Assembly (NCBI RefSeq): GCF_910592395.1
Contig: NC_088317.1
Coordinates: forward strand, 620,001-684,000
Origin: Lineus longissimus
Taxonomy: Eukaryota; Nemertea; Pilidiophora; Heteronemertea; Lineidae
DNA: 64,000 nucleotides
Direction of reading: 5' to 3'
In this document: one piece after another, positions 1 through 13,734 of the stretch
Position numbering within the stretch: position 1 is the stretch's first letter
Layout: each line of letters begins with the position of its first letter
Notes under the pieces: generated by a model
What the model was told of the DNA's origin: nothing
The model's database searches: none
Seen by the model: the letters and a program-made list of their open reading frames with translations, nothing else
Translations under genes and position numbers: made by a program

Positions 1-640
1 TTTTATTCGTATCAAAGATAACACGTCCGTGGTCATTACTGGTGTTAGGTTGTCATGCATCCCGCAGAGCCACCTGAAGTTTGCTGGTTCGTTCACACAA
101 GTCATCAGATATGATTTACAGCAACGCATCACAAGCGCTTCATCGTCAAAAGGGAAGTTTGTAAAAATTGGGAAAGAGGGAGAGATTTTACTCTTCAATT
201 TGAAATCAAATAAGGGCCGTGAAAATGAAATGTTGACGATCATCAGCGCCAGGTCCTATGCTGTAAAAATGGTATCAGCATGACATGGAAACCTTGGCTT
301 TGCCTTGATCAGGATATCAGGAGTCCATTGTCTCCCCCAAATGTTCCACCTCCCAAATCTCTACCGTGCTTCGAGGTCAAGACCGAGTCCATCGGATTCT
401 GAAGTGGATGAAAATTATCATTAGAAATCAAACGATGATCAATAGGCGTAGTGGTCTAAAGCTGAGGGTCGACTTGGTTTCGGGTTGAGAGCGACTTCGA
501 AAGCTGATGGGTGAGAGTTCGTACAAGCAATTCGCGCCATCGTTCAATGGTCATTTATAAAGCCTTCCAAGACGATGCCTTCTAATTTGGGTGGAAGGCA
601 AACGGACACTTCGAATCAATTTGTTTTTTCATGTACTTAC
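1..640. other. No gene recognised at left edge
   Basis: An 84-codon open frame (29-283, +) has no recognisable motif, no convincing splice context and no flanking exon, so I do not call it a gene. Further exons of the minus-strand Kazal gene could lie here or off the left edge, but I found no second Kazal cysteine pattern. Confidence 0.4.
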
Positions 641-781
641 TTTCAACGGGACATGGTATCTCTGGTAGGGGCTGGGCAAGTCCTCGCAGACACTCAGCCA
701 CTTGCTTCTCACAATCATTCCCAAAGATATGCCCCACAACACAAATAGGTTCCCACACGTACGGACACGCCCGCTCGCAAT
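641..781 (-). CDS. Kazal-type serine protease inhibitor domain exon (partial gene)
   Basis: This single exon encodes one Kazal-like domain. It begins Cys-Glu-Arg-Ala-Cys-Pro-Tyr, continues with Glu-Pro-Ile-Cys-Val-Val-Gly, then Asn-Asp-Cys-Glu-Lys-Gln-Val-Ala-Glu-Cys, and ends with a final Ile-Pro-Cys-Pro. These six cysteines follow the family order (C, CP, P-x-C, N-x-C, A-x-C, C). The usual G-x-T-Y-x-N is G-H-I-F-G-N here. A tcag acceptor lies at 782-785 and a GTAAGT donor at 635-640. The exon is 141 bp and phase 1 at both ends, the classic shape of a shufflable extracellular module. Kazal domains inhibit serine proteases outside the cell. A possible upstream exon at about 1027-1079 reads as a short hydrophobic stretch. 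The rest of the gene was not found. Confidence 0.6.
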
Positions 782-1723
782 CTGACGGGAGAATGAACAC
801 ATTACGCCGACCCGTATTTAGTGGGTGGGTTGCGTGGGGGAGGGGGTGGGGGGGGGGCTTTGGCAAAGGTTATTACATAATATTAGAAAATGAGTGTCGA
901 AATATAAATATTTAATTAAAGTTTTTGACCAGAACTACTTCTTCTTCAATGGCCTGATCATGGAGGTTCGAGTGCAGAAGAAACAAGCAGTGTCACTGTA
1001 AATCATGATGATGAATCTTACCTTTAACTCTCCCGCTTCTGCCAGAATCCACAATCATGAGAAGTAAGATGCTCACTGAAAAGGGAGATCAGGACCACAT
1101 AGATCAGTCTGTCACTTCAGCAAACCCATTGTACACGTGTACACGCACACAATTGAATTCTTTATTCATAAACAATTGATTAAGTCCACGCAGGTCGTTG
1201 AAAACCATATCGATCCCGCTGGAGATGCAATGGGGTATCAAGCGGGTTTAACCCAAAATGGAAGCTACTTCTGTAGACGAAAGGGAGGCGGGCATCATTG
1301 ACACTTTCGTCTCCGTAGGCCGCTCCAGCATTGCCCTAAGCTTTCAAGAAAGAAGGGAAAACGCGATCTTACCAATAAAAGTTCCGCAACATGATATAAT
1401 TTTCGACATCTTTGAGCCGTCAGATGTTCCGATGCTGTCCTCAGTTGTAATGCGACCAGGATGCCGTTTTTGAGGCCGTGTTACGTCCTGGCAAGAGTGC
1501 ACACTCCTGGCCTGACCATGAACCAATGATGATCTGCCTCTATCATCACCAAGGCCAATGCACTGGCTGAATTGATTAACGGCCACTGATGGTTTGAATA
1601 GACAAAGAAAACATGAAGTATCAAGTTCGCATTACGCGTTGGGAAATTTGGCGGAAAAAGCATGACGTCGCCTTGCTCCTATTTATACCTCTCAGTTGAT
1701 TGAGGCCTAGCCCACTACACAGT
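782..1723. other. Mostly unassigned DNA
   Basis: Apart from the possible exon at 1027-1079 I see no gene. A short G-rich run (gggg tracts near 837-860) and several small chance open frames occupy the stretch. Confidence 0.4.
1027..1079 (-). CDS. Possible hydrophobic (signal-peptide-like) exon upstream of the Kazal exon
   Basis: Between a ttttcag acceptor and a GTAAGA donor on the minus strand lies a short phase-1/phase-1 stretch. It reads Val-Ser-Ile-Leu-Leu-Leu-Met-Ile-Val-Asp-Ser-Gly and then basic residues. This looks like the hydrophobic core of a signal peptide and would join in frame to the Kazal exon at 641-781. No initiator exon with a matching phase was found further upstream, so this is a weak call. 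Confidence 0.3.
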
Positions 1724-1862
1724 CTATTGTCTTGAGGCAAAGCCTGCTCGCACCAAGGCCTTGGTGCGAGCGTTGCCTAAATTCCCGGGAATTGTGCGAG
1801 CGTTGCCTAAATTCCCGGGAATTTAGGCCTTGGTGCGAGCGGGCTTTGCCTCAAGACAATAG
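1724..1862. mobile_element. Short foldback (inverted-repeat) element
   Basis: The ends are inverted copies: ctattgtcttgaggcaaagc on the left and its complement on the right. Inner arms are gctcgcaccaaggcc and ggccttggtgcgagc. Between them a 31-bp unit (tgcgagcgttgcctaaattcc onward) is directly repeated. The whole 139 bp can fold on itself. It has the architecture of a small foldback/MITE-like repeat. No coding capacity and no clear target-site duplication were seen. Confidence 0.6.
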
Positions 1863-2587
1863 TCCTACTGTGTTATCACAGGGGTTATCAGGGCTAAAAT
1901 TGCTAACATCGACCCCAACAAAACAACGTTCACGGTGGTCGATGGGCCTAACCAGGGAAGGATGTGTGCATTGCGAATCATCCATTCGGATATAAGGTGG
2001 ACATAAGCCAGCAAACACTTTCTTCTCGCCTAAAATATAAACAATCTGAATGATGTTTCTGGAACGCACATAAAAAGTCGGTCAACAAAAGATGAATCAC
2101 ACGATTTTATTCACAACTCGCAATGCGCAATTAGCGGAAGGACATCTACTTGATTCGGAATATCACCGCAGCAGCGTCAATATGATTGTGTGCGAGGCAT
2201 ACATGGTAGGCCTATATGCGGGGATGAAGTATAATTGACACACTTATCAAGTTCACTGTCGGCCTTATATACCGTACATGTAATTTGTAATGTTTTTCAT
2301 CAGTTACCGTTAGTCAGTAGGCCTAGCTGGTACTTTCTACATGCTCATAGCTTTTTCTAAGTAAGTAAGCCAATTGGACTGAAACTGCATCATTCTTGTT
2401 AAATACACCTAATTCACAATTCTAGAAAACTTATAATATTTCAAACGGAAATTACCATTCAACCAGACCACGCATTCATCTCAAACGATTGCAGGTGCGC
2501 GACCCGAATCCATGCGTTTAGCAAATCGACTGGCAAAAATCAATAAAGCCTAATTATACGTTTCGAACACAAGATGTCTCTCTAGTT
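1863..2587. other. No gene seen
   Basis: AT-rich DNA with no supportable exon, tRNA or repeat that I can identify. Confidence 0.4.
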
Positions 2588-3076
2588 TACGGTGGCCCAT
2601 AGAGGACATGCGTTTATTTTCAATATAATAGAAAAAAATTTTTTTACAATGCGTTTTTTTTCTCTCGAATTATAACCGCCGTCGGATTTATTTCTCACCG
2701 CCGAAAAAATAATTTCCACCGCCGGGTAAAAAATAATAATTCCCACTACCGCGGTGGAAATTAATATCCACCGCGGTGGAAATAATATCCACCGCGGTGG
2801 AAATAATATCCACCGCGGGAGCTAATTCGTTACTAATATTGGCACCGGGTGGATATTATTTCCACCGCGGTGGATATTAATTTCCACCGCGGTCGATATT
2901 AATTTCCACCGCGGTGGTGGGAATTATTATTTTTTACCCGGCGGTGGAAATTATTTTTTCGGCGGTGAGATATAAATCCGACGGCGGTTGTAATTCGAGA
3001 GAAAAAAAACGCATTGTAAAAAGAAAATTTTTCTATTATATTGAAAATAAACGCATGTCCTCTATGGGCCACCGTA
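2588..3076. mobile_element. 489-bp palindromic foldback element with CCACCGCGGTGG blocks
   Basis: Long terminal inverted repeats start tacggtggcccatag on the left and end ctatgggccaccgta on the right. Each arm runs inward about 200 bp through matching segments, including a cgcattgtaaaa stretch, an ctctcgaatt stretch and a ccgtcggattta stretch. The centre holds several copies of the self-complementary 12-mer CCACCGCGGTGG spaced by aaatwatatc-like sequence. The element is flanked by ctagtt at 2582-2587 and 3077-3082, a candidate 6-bp target-site duplication. No transposase is encoded, so it looks non-autonomous. Open frames inside it are by-products of the palindrome. Confidence 0.8.
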
Positions 3077-3082
3077 CTAGTT

Positions 3083-5244
3083 TGATACTGGTAATTGATT
3101 CAGAAACGCGTAAACGTCACCAGACTTAGATGCAATGTCGGACTGGCCGGATCTGGATACAGCTTGTGGTAAAGTCGGATTTGGCATTCGTTGAGGAAGC
3201 CGTGGCCAGTATGGCGAGGAGAGAGATACACGAATTCCTCACTGCGGCGAGTTAGAAGTAGCAGACGAACATGTGGGCTGTGGGCTTAGTTGTATATACA
3301 TGTATATATATTACTAAGGGGATATCATTTGAGGGAAATCTGATACCATCGTTGCTGGATAGGGCCCACCTGGATTTCTTTACGAATGCCGTTGATATTG
3401 CTTGGTCACATGAGCGATCAAGTACCGTATTGAGCAGCAACTATAGGCATGATACTTCATGGGTTTGCTCAAAGGTCACATCAAATATAAAATTACCATA
3501 TTATCATTGATTACTAGGCTATATTATGACATATTACTCGCCCAGTGCAACAATAATTGATTATGTCGGCCTGCCTCATTGGCTGGCCCGTTACCAGCTT
3601 CACCTTATTATCTAGCTAATGCCATAGACCAATTATTTTTCCGCACTTTTTCCACATTTACACATTTCCTTGGTAACGCTGGTTGAGATCGATAGGGTAT
3701 AATCATGGTGAGTTGGTCAAACAACAGCTGGTGTGGAAATTTCATTAACGCCCAGAGCACCACATTTCTCGAGGGCATTCCGATTCGAGGAAGAATTTCC
3801 GGGAAATGTCATCCATATTTTCGAGGTCATCTCGCTATCCCAGGAAAATGGCAAAACTCTGCATTAAAACCACAACTAACGTACACTTGCATACGTCTCT
3901 TTGCTTATCCAACTAAAATTGCACTGAATGATAATTTTTTGGGAAACTGTTGAGTCATTCATACCCGAGAATATAGGGGGGAAAGTGAGAAGAAAACGTC
4001 CTGAGGGGTTAAATCGAAAACAAAGAACATGACATTACTTTTTTCGATCAGTTGTTTAATTAACATGCAAATAGTCATTCGATCAGATTACTTCCTGTGT
4101 TCACTGTACACGCAATGTTCCATTGTCCTAATAAGACATCAGCTGATTATCCGTCTCGGCGTCTATCACGAAATGCATTGTTTCAATACCTACTACCCCA
4201 CTCCATCCTGAACTTCAGGCCGCCGACACCACCGAGCTCAGTAGCGTGTGCGAGGGGAGGATACGCACTCTGGTTTTTCGAGGATAACCCTTCCCACGTG
4301 TCCGTACTTTATCTTCCAAATCGTGACGATTCTTTGCACTGACCATGCCAAGTAGCAATTGGGAGGTTTATATTTTGACCGAGAACGATAGTGGGTTTGT
4401 ACTCAGTGGTATAACGGAATTACTAGCATTTTGTATATGTTTCCTATATCACTGCTGATATATTAGGTAACGTGTACGATGCCATTGTTCCATTGTTGAT
4501 TCGTGGATTGCGGCTTGATTGTCTCGAATGGTACGCTTACAAGGCCACTCAGTACATGTGTATAATAGTAATACTGATATACGTGACTGTGTCGCCAAGT
4601 TTCGGGGGTTTGTTAAAGCCGCAAGTCATCCGATGAGTTGACGACTCATATTCGTACTCGCTTCACCTGAACTTCACCAGTGCTTCGTCCTTTCCGTCTT
4701 TAACTCTTCTCTTGAGTTGGTGAAATTTTCACCAAATTTGGGCGCTTTAGAAATGTCATATTTGATTGATTGATTGATTCATCATTTCAGGATCATTTCG
4801 GACTAATTCAACGCATTTGACCTGAAAACATGGTCGCAAGGTCACTGGACGCAAAGACGACCCACGTGGTTTGGATTGCTTGTAAGACCACTGCGGGACT
4901 TTCTCTAACATGTCTGAGACTGTCGCCTCATCTTCTGTGATAAGAGGATGACAGACAAGGGTCGTCTGCGGTGCTGTATTATAAATAGACTCACATCAGT
5001 TACGTGTTTAGGTAAAACTGGCTCGTTCTCTACTGACACTTAGATAGGGTACCCCACCATCCATCTTTACAGATCTTCGGTATTCCTTGCAACGTATGAA
5101 ACGAACTGTCGTGGAAATTCTGATCTCCACATTCCTACAGCCCGGTGGATAAATTAATAAGGTCTCCCGTTACCATGGTTACTGCCAAAATCTATTAAAC
5201 TCTCACAGTAACAATATCTGAATCTTCCCGAGCACGTTAAGACA
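3083..5244. other. Intergenic, 5' flank of the transporter gene
   Basis: No exon could be supported. Small open frames at 3271-3510, 3705-3953 and 4029-4342 have no motif or splice partner. A short attg/gatt repeat lies near 4763-4780. Confidence 0.4.
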
Positions 5245-7655
5245 ATGTCCGCCAAAATGCTGGGGAACCTCTTCCAGTATAGATACGTCTTACTGGTCAC
5301 GTGCTTCACTCATATGGCGATCTTAGCAGCAAATCTATACTCTGTCGGCATATACTACGTCAGTTGGATTGACGAGTTCAAGGTCGGAAGTGGAATGACG
5401 TCATGGATTGGAGCCGTCCTCATTGGATCATTGACAGTTGTTGGTAAGTTGAATTTATATACCGACTTAGAGTCCAGCACGAGCCACTATCGACTTGCAA
5501 GCCTAAAAGAAATCGGGTTGCCTTGGCATCGGCAAAGGCATCAGGTTCATGTATATACATGTGCATGAATTTGACAATCGAAGGTTTATAAAGAAAGTCA
5601 TGTCATGTCTAGGACTAACGTGAAGGACTGATTGCGGCCGCGGAATGTTATTTGTCTACCGCTTCCCTGCATCATGCAGTTTCTTGGCATTTTGTTCCAG
5701 CGCCCTTATCAGGCTACATGACCGGGAGACTGGGGTACCGGAAGACGTGTCTCATTGGTGCCGTCCTATCTTCCTCGGGAGTCCTTGGATCGGCATTCTC
5801 AACCAATGTCTATACACTATTTGCTCTCTACGGACTCGTATTTGGTATGTGCCCTGCAGACGACCCGATAGAAGGGCTTTTGATATTGATCTTAACTGTT
5901 ATTGATAGACCCCCCCCCCCCCCGCATCACACACATATATGTATATATATATATATCGTAATACTCTAACCCTTAAGAAATAATGGACAAAAAAACTTGT
6001 ACTTACAAAATTAGGTTTACCAGAGGTCTATTGTTACTAGTTCTGGATACTGCCAGACCAAAACAAATCATGCAGACACAGCAGCTAACTGAACATATCC
6101 TTCCCTGTTCCAGGTTTCGGTATGGGCATCACCTTGGTTCCATCAAGCACCGCCGTGGCCTTCTACTTCAAGAAACGTGCCAGAGTCTTATCAGTAGGGC
6201 TCGTCACCTGCGGGAGTGGATTTGGGGCTTTCCTCATGCCCTATGTCATCAATGCATGTCTGGCAGAGTACGGGTGGCGAGGAACTTTACTCATCAACAC
6301 TGGCATTAACCTCCACCTGTTCGTTACTGGAGCTTTGATTAGGACGCCACCAGAAATGATACGCGAGGAACTGGCCATGTGCAGGACATCGTTTCGGAGG
6401 ATGGGCTTTGTTTTGCTGCTCATCCACCACAGCCTCGTTGGGGCCGGGATCTCCATAGTCTACATCCACATCAGCGCCATGACAGAGTATCTGACCGGAG
6501 TCTCCCGAGAATTCAGCAACTTGATCCTCTCCGCCATAGGCCTGGCCAACCTCTTCGGCCGGGTCTTTACCTCCGCTATCGCCAACTGTCGCTGCCGGGG
6601 GACGGACCCTCTCATCATGTCCTACTGCTTCTCAGCCTTGATGGGAGTGACCGCCTTACTTCTGCCCCTCCTCTCCTCCTACGCTATGGTCGTAACCTGG
6701 GCCATATCCTTTGGCTTCTTTTTGGCGCCAAATACGTCACTCGCGCAAATCGTTGTGTTGAACTTTGTAGACATTAGCGAAGTGAATGCTGGGTTAGCCT
6801 ACGTCCTGTTATCACAGACGTTTGGGTATGTGAGCGGACCACCCATAGCAGGTATGTGCAGGACCATCAGGCCAAGCAATTCAAATAACCACTCCCGTAT
6901 GCGAATGACGTATCAATTTTAAGTATGGCGGCTTCACCAATTCCGCTAGTTAGTCTTGGTCACGTGGATGCGCATCACTTTTGAAGCCCTAATTGGTCGT
7001 AATTGTCCGAACCGTCACGAAAACATCCGAGGACAACTGAGGTCGAATAGAATGAGTGGATCAGTGCTATTTTCGACGGAAGGTCCAGCAGTAGGCGGGG
7101 TCACAAATGACAGGAAAGGACCCCTTCCGAATGATTTTCCTTCTGATCTCGATGTTTGTTTTTTCCAGGGGCTCTTTATGATGCGACAGGTGACTACGGC
7201 TGGTCATTCTATCTGGGCGGAGCCTGCATCCTGGCTGGAGTGTTCATCTTTACCTGGCCTCTTATTGTCCACTGCCGGCAAGGGAAGGATATAATTGTTG
7301 AAGAGGACATGAAAGAGTCGCAATATCTCGGGTCCCATCTTGGGCTTGGTAGCGCGATGCTGGTTGGAAGCCATGTTAACATACCTGGAGACGACCACGC
7401 TTCGTAAGTTCAAAGTTGAGTTACATTTGGCGATGACTGCAATGTTAGGGAAGATGTCGCAAGGCAGGCGTATCCGCTTTTGATAGAGAAAATAGCTATT
7501 CTTAACCAGGGTTGGATAATGACGTTAATGATGATTGTATACTGATGATGATACTATGATTTGTGCGTTAGTTTTTCAGCTATATGATTCTTTCGTGTTT
7601 TTGCAGTGAGCCAATGGTGAATGGCGTCAAGACAATCAGGCCAGGAGAAATCTAG
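5245..7655 (+). CDS. SLC16/monocarboxylate-transporter-like MFS protein
   Basis: Five exons join in frame: 5245-5443, 5701-5844, 6114-6851, 7169-7403 and 7607-7655. The first four internal boundaries are phase 1 and the last is phase 2; all are GT-AG. The product is 454 residues with about 12 membrane segments, normal for SLC16. The family motif after TM4 is clear (F-Y-F-K-K-R-A-R-V-L-S-V-G-L) followed by a small-residue GSGFG stretch. The cytosolic loop between halves is short. The PDGGWGW-like motif typical of TM1 is missing, so substrate cannot be assigned. SLC16 members move monocarboxylates, aromatic amino acids or related solutes across the plasma membrane. The start was chosen because it opens the first membrane exon. 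A poly(A) signal follows at 7813. Confidence 0.88.
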
Positions 7656-7812
7656 GGGACAATTGGCACATTTACATCCAAAATAATTATACGATAGTAG
7701 TCCGACCCGACTCAGATCAGAAGGAAATCTGTGTTAGTTTCGTGTCATGGTGGTGGAGGTACTGGTGCATTTTCCTTCAAAGGTTATGGGTTTTTTACAT
7801 GATTGTTATTTT

Positions 7813-7818
7813 AATAAA
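7813..7818 (+). terminator. Poly(A) signal AATAAA of the transporter gene
   Basis: A canonical AATAAA lies 158 bp after the stop codon of the SLC16-like gene. Confidence 0.6.
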
Positions 7819-8094
7819 CGGATGCATATTTTAGATTTTTCTGTGTAACTTTACTTTCTCAGGAATGCTTGTCTTTTGGTCCTTCACGGATACTTCAGAT
7901 ACAGAAAATGGAATGCCTCATCATACCACCGTCACGCCGTACAGATTAATCCAAATTGTAATCTATTGATAAGCTGACAGGTCCATGTAAAAGGTCAGAT
8001 AACCGTCGCCAAGCAAGAGGTCAGTCGTCAGTCTCTCATTGGAATACGAGGACTGTTGACCTCCGAGAGCATGCCCACTCAATGCTGAGACATC

Positions 8095-9058
8095 ACTCAC
8101 ATATAAGTACAGTCTCCTCCAAGTTGGGAATCCTTCCTGAACACACCCCGTCTCCAGTATCAGGACAGTCTCTCCCAAGGAATACGAGACTCTATTGCTC
8201 CCTCCACTATTGTGAGCACCACCAGCCCATGAAACCCAGGGACAACACTCATATCACAACTGTTTCCTCCAAGTTTAGAATCCTTTCCTCTGTCCCCAAA
8301 CACGAGGACAATCTCATTCAAGGACTTCTATTTCCATCATAGAGAGCACCACGAACCAACTCCTGAGAACGTGCTCACATAAGGACAGAGGACAGTCTCC
8401 TCCGAGTTGAGAATCCTTCCTGAAGACATCCCGTCTCCAACATGAGGACAATCTCTCCCAAAAACACACGAGAGAGCACCATCACCAATCCTATCGCGAG
8501 ACATCACTCACACGAGGACAGTCTCCTCCAAGTTGGGAATTCTTCCTGAAGACATCCTGTCTCCAACATGAGGACAATCTCTCCCAAAAACACACGAGAG
8601 AGCACCATCACCAATCCTATCGCGAGACATCACTCACACGAGGACAGTCTCCTCCAAGTTGGGAATTCTTCCTGAAGACATCCTGTCTCCAACATGAGGA
8701 CAATCTCTCCCAAAAACACACGAGAGAGCACCATCACCAATCCTATCGCGAGACATCACTCACACGAGGACAGTCTCCTCCAAGTTGGGAATCCTTCCTG
8801 AAGACATCCCGTCTCCAACATGAGGACAATCTCTCCCAAAAACACACGAGAGAGCACCATCACCAATCCTATCGCGAGACATCACTCACACGAGGACAGT
8901 CTCCTCCAAGTTGGGAATCCTTCCTGAAGACATCCCGTCTCCAACATGAGGACAATCTCCCCCTAAAACACGAGAGAGCACCATCACCAATCCAATCCTG
9001 AGACATCACTCACACGAGGACAGTCTCATCCAAGTTCGGAATTCTTCCTGAACACAGC
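8095..9058. repeat. 126-bp tandem minisatellite
   Basis: A unit containing cacgaggacagtctcctcca, a cttcctgaagacatcc segment and a cgagagagcaccatcacc segment repeats head to tail. Units start at about 8511, 8637, 8763, 8889 and 9013, giving periods of 126, 126, 126 and 124 bp. These copies are nearly identical. To the left (8095-8510) the units are progressively diverged, as is usual at the edge of an array. No coding function is apparent. Confidence 0.85.
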
Positions 9059-9082
9059 CAGAGATTTGTTTTCAATGTTACT

Positions 9083-9088
9083 TTTATT
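9083..9088 (-). terminator. Poly(A) signal of the RagA gene
   Basis: On the minus strand AATAAA lies about 480 bp after the RagA stop codon at 9568. It is the nearest canonical signal downstream. Confidence 0.45.
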
Positions 9089-9567
9089 TACATGTCAGTT
9101 ATATACACTTTACATCACTTTTTACAATCACCAACCATTTTGGATACGTTACAATTTGTACCGAACACCAGGATTTGGACTCTATTTGGTTTCAGCAGAC
9201 TTCATTACACCAGCAGAACCTACAGAGACAATGCCTCTGCAAGTTCAGTCTGTCGGTTTAATGGGTCAAAACAGAGGGCTCTCTGCTGATTCTAATCCTG
9301 TCCAAATTTAGAAAATACTCAATCAGCTTAAAAGACAGTATCGATTTTTAATTTTTACTCTTGAATTATGACAGTGAATTAGCTCATCACATAAGACTTA
9401 ACCATCTTAAATAACTAACACTAACAGAGGTCCACCCATATGTTTACCTGCTTCGTCCTCAAGTCATCCATTCACAAATTGAGCCATAAAGGTTCCCCAA
9501 AACATCCAATTACTTTCAATCCCTGGTCAATGTTAAGCCCACTCAGAGTCAGATTACACAGACGTCG

Positions 9568-12530
<2,963 letters not shown>

Positions 12531-13734
12531 TTCTGAATGATTAGTGATTATGTGTAGAATTCAGAGACACAATATGTTTTCTCTCAAAACAGCAAATTCG
12601 AGTTAAATCGGGTTAAACTTCATAAAACGACCAACAGCAAGTGTATGACATGTCCGAAATCACATGATTTTCATGTTCTCCACACAGTTGCCCGTCGTGA
12701 AATATCGTTTCAACCCTGTCATGAGGCGAGTTTCCGCGTATGAATAATGTTGATATTTTACTACCCATTGTCCGGCGCTCAAGCATATAGTTCTAAAGTG
12801 ATTTCCAATAGGATTCAAATAAGACAAATCCTCCAATCAAAGCTACTAAGTTAACTTAAAATAATAAGTTAAGCCCATTTGTCTTTATTCCGTAAAGAAG
12901 AATTAAACCAATTTGCGGGCAATGATTTCCTCGATTTTAGTCGGAGGTAGTCGGACTTTTCCGGTCAAGCTGCGTATTTTGCCCAAAATGGCGAACACTG
13001 TGTGCAGAGACATATACAGTGTCTCACAAATCCAATAGATGGCGCAGTATGGAATATTTCGGAAAATAGTGTAATTCACCACAGATATCAGGTAATTTAT
13101 CGTTTGCATCTTTAATTAGGCCTATGGAAAACTGACTGTTGCTTTTGTGTGGCAATCAATCTTACCTCTATGCAGCATTGCCGTTAGGAAATATCGGCAA
13201 TCGGGAAATATTTCGATAACCAGCGGGAAGAGGATACACTCCGGATGCAGTGGACCGCGGCCTCGTTGCACCAGCGGGAGGAGGATATGCCTACACCCCG
13301 GATGCAGTGGACCGGCCTTCGTTCTCAATGCAGATTTGAACACCGGCTGGGATGGTCCAGCGCCTAAAAGGGAATAAGAGCGAACCAGTTCACCCCGTGT
13401 GACATTTTTTTACATTCAGTTTTCTCGGTAGATCAAAACCCTACCTTCTGGCGACATAAGCATTCAATTTATAGATGAATACATGATACACAAACTATAA
13501 TTGGCACAAAAATCCTTATCTTTTCATAAATGAGTGGTCTCGTACTTGTTCGACAGAGCTCCCCGGTTATCACCTACTGTTGGCCTGATGTAATTTAACG
13601 TGATATCAAATTTGGAAAAAAACGGCTTTGGCCTACATGTATTGGCTGTCATTGTTAAGACTGGCACAGTGTTGGCCTGAGAAATTAGGCCTAAAATCTT
13701 GTATCCCGTTTTTGACTTCTTTTAGAACAATATC
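12531..13734. other. Intergenic region between divergent genes
   Basis: RagA and the acetyltransferase are transcribed away from each other from this stretch, so both promoters should be here, though I see no diagnostic box. At 13226-13310 an imperfect direct repeat of about 50 bp (ccagcggga.gaggata ... ggatgcagtggaccg) occurs twice. Confidence 0.4.

Noticed and set aside
1358-1400. Possible first exon for the Kazal gene (Met-Leu-Arg-Asn-Phe-Tyr)
   Set aside because: It ends in phase 2, which does not fit the phase-1 acceptor of the next candidate exon.
2914-3129. Open frame in the palindromic element
   Set aside because: It lies inside the inverted repeat arm and has no motif.
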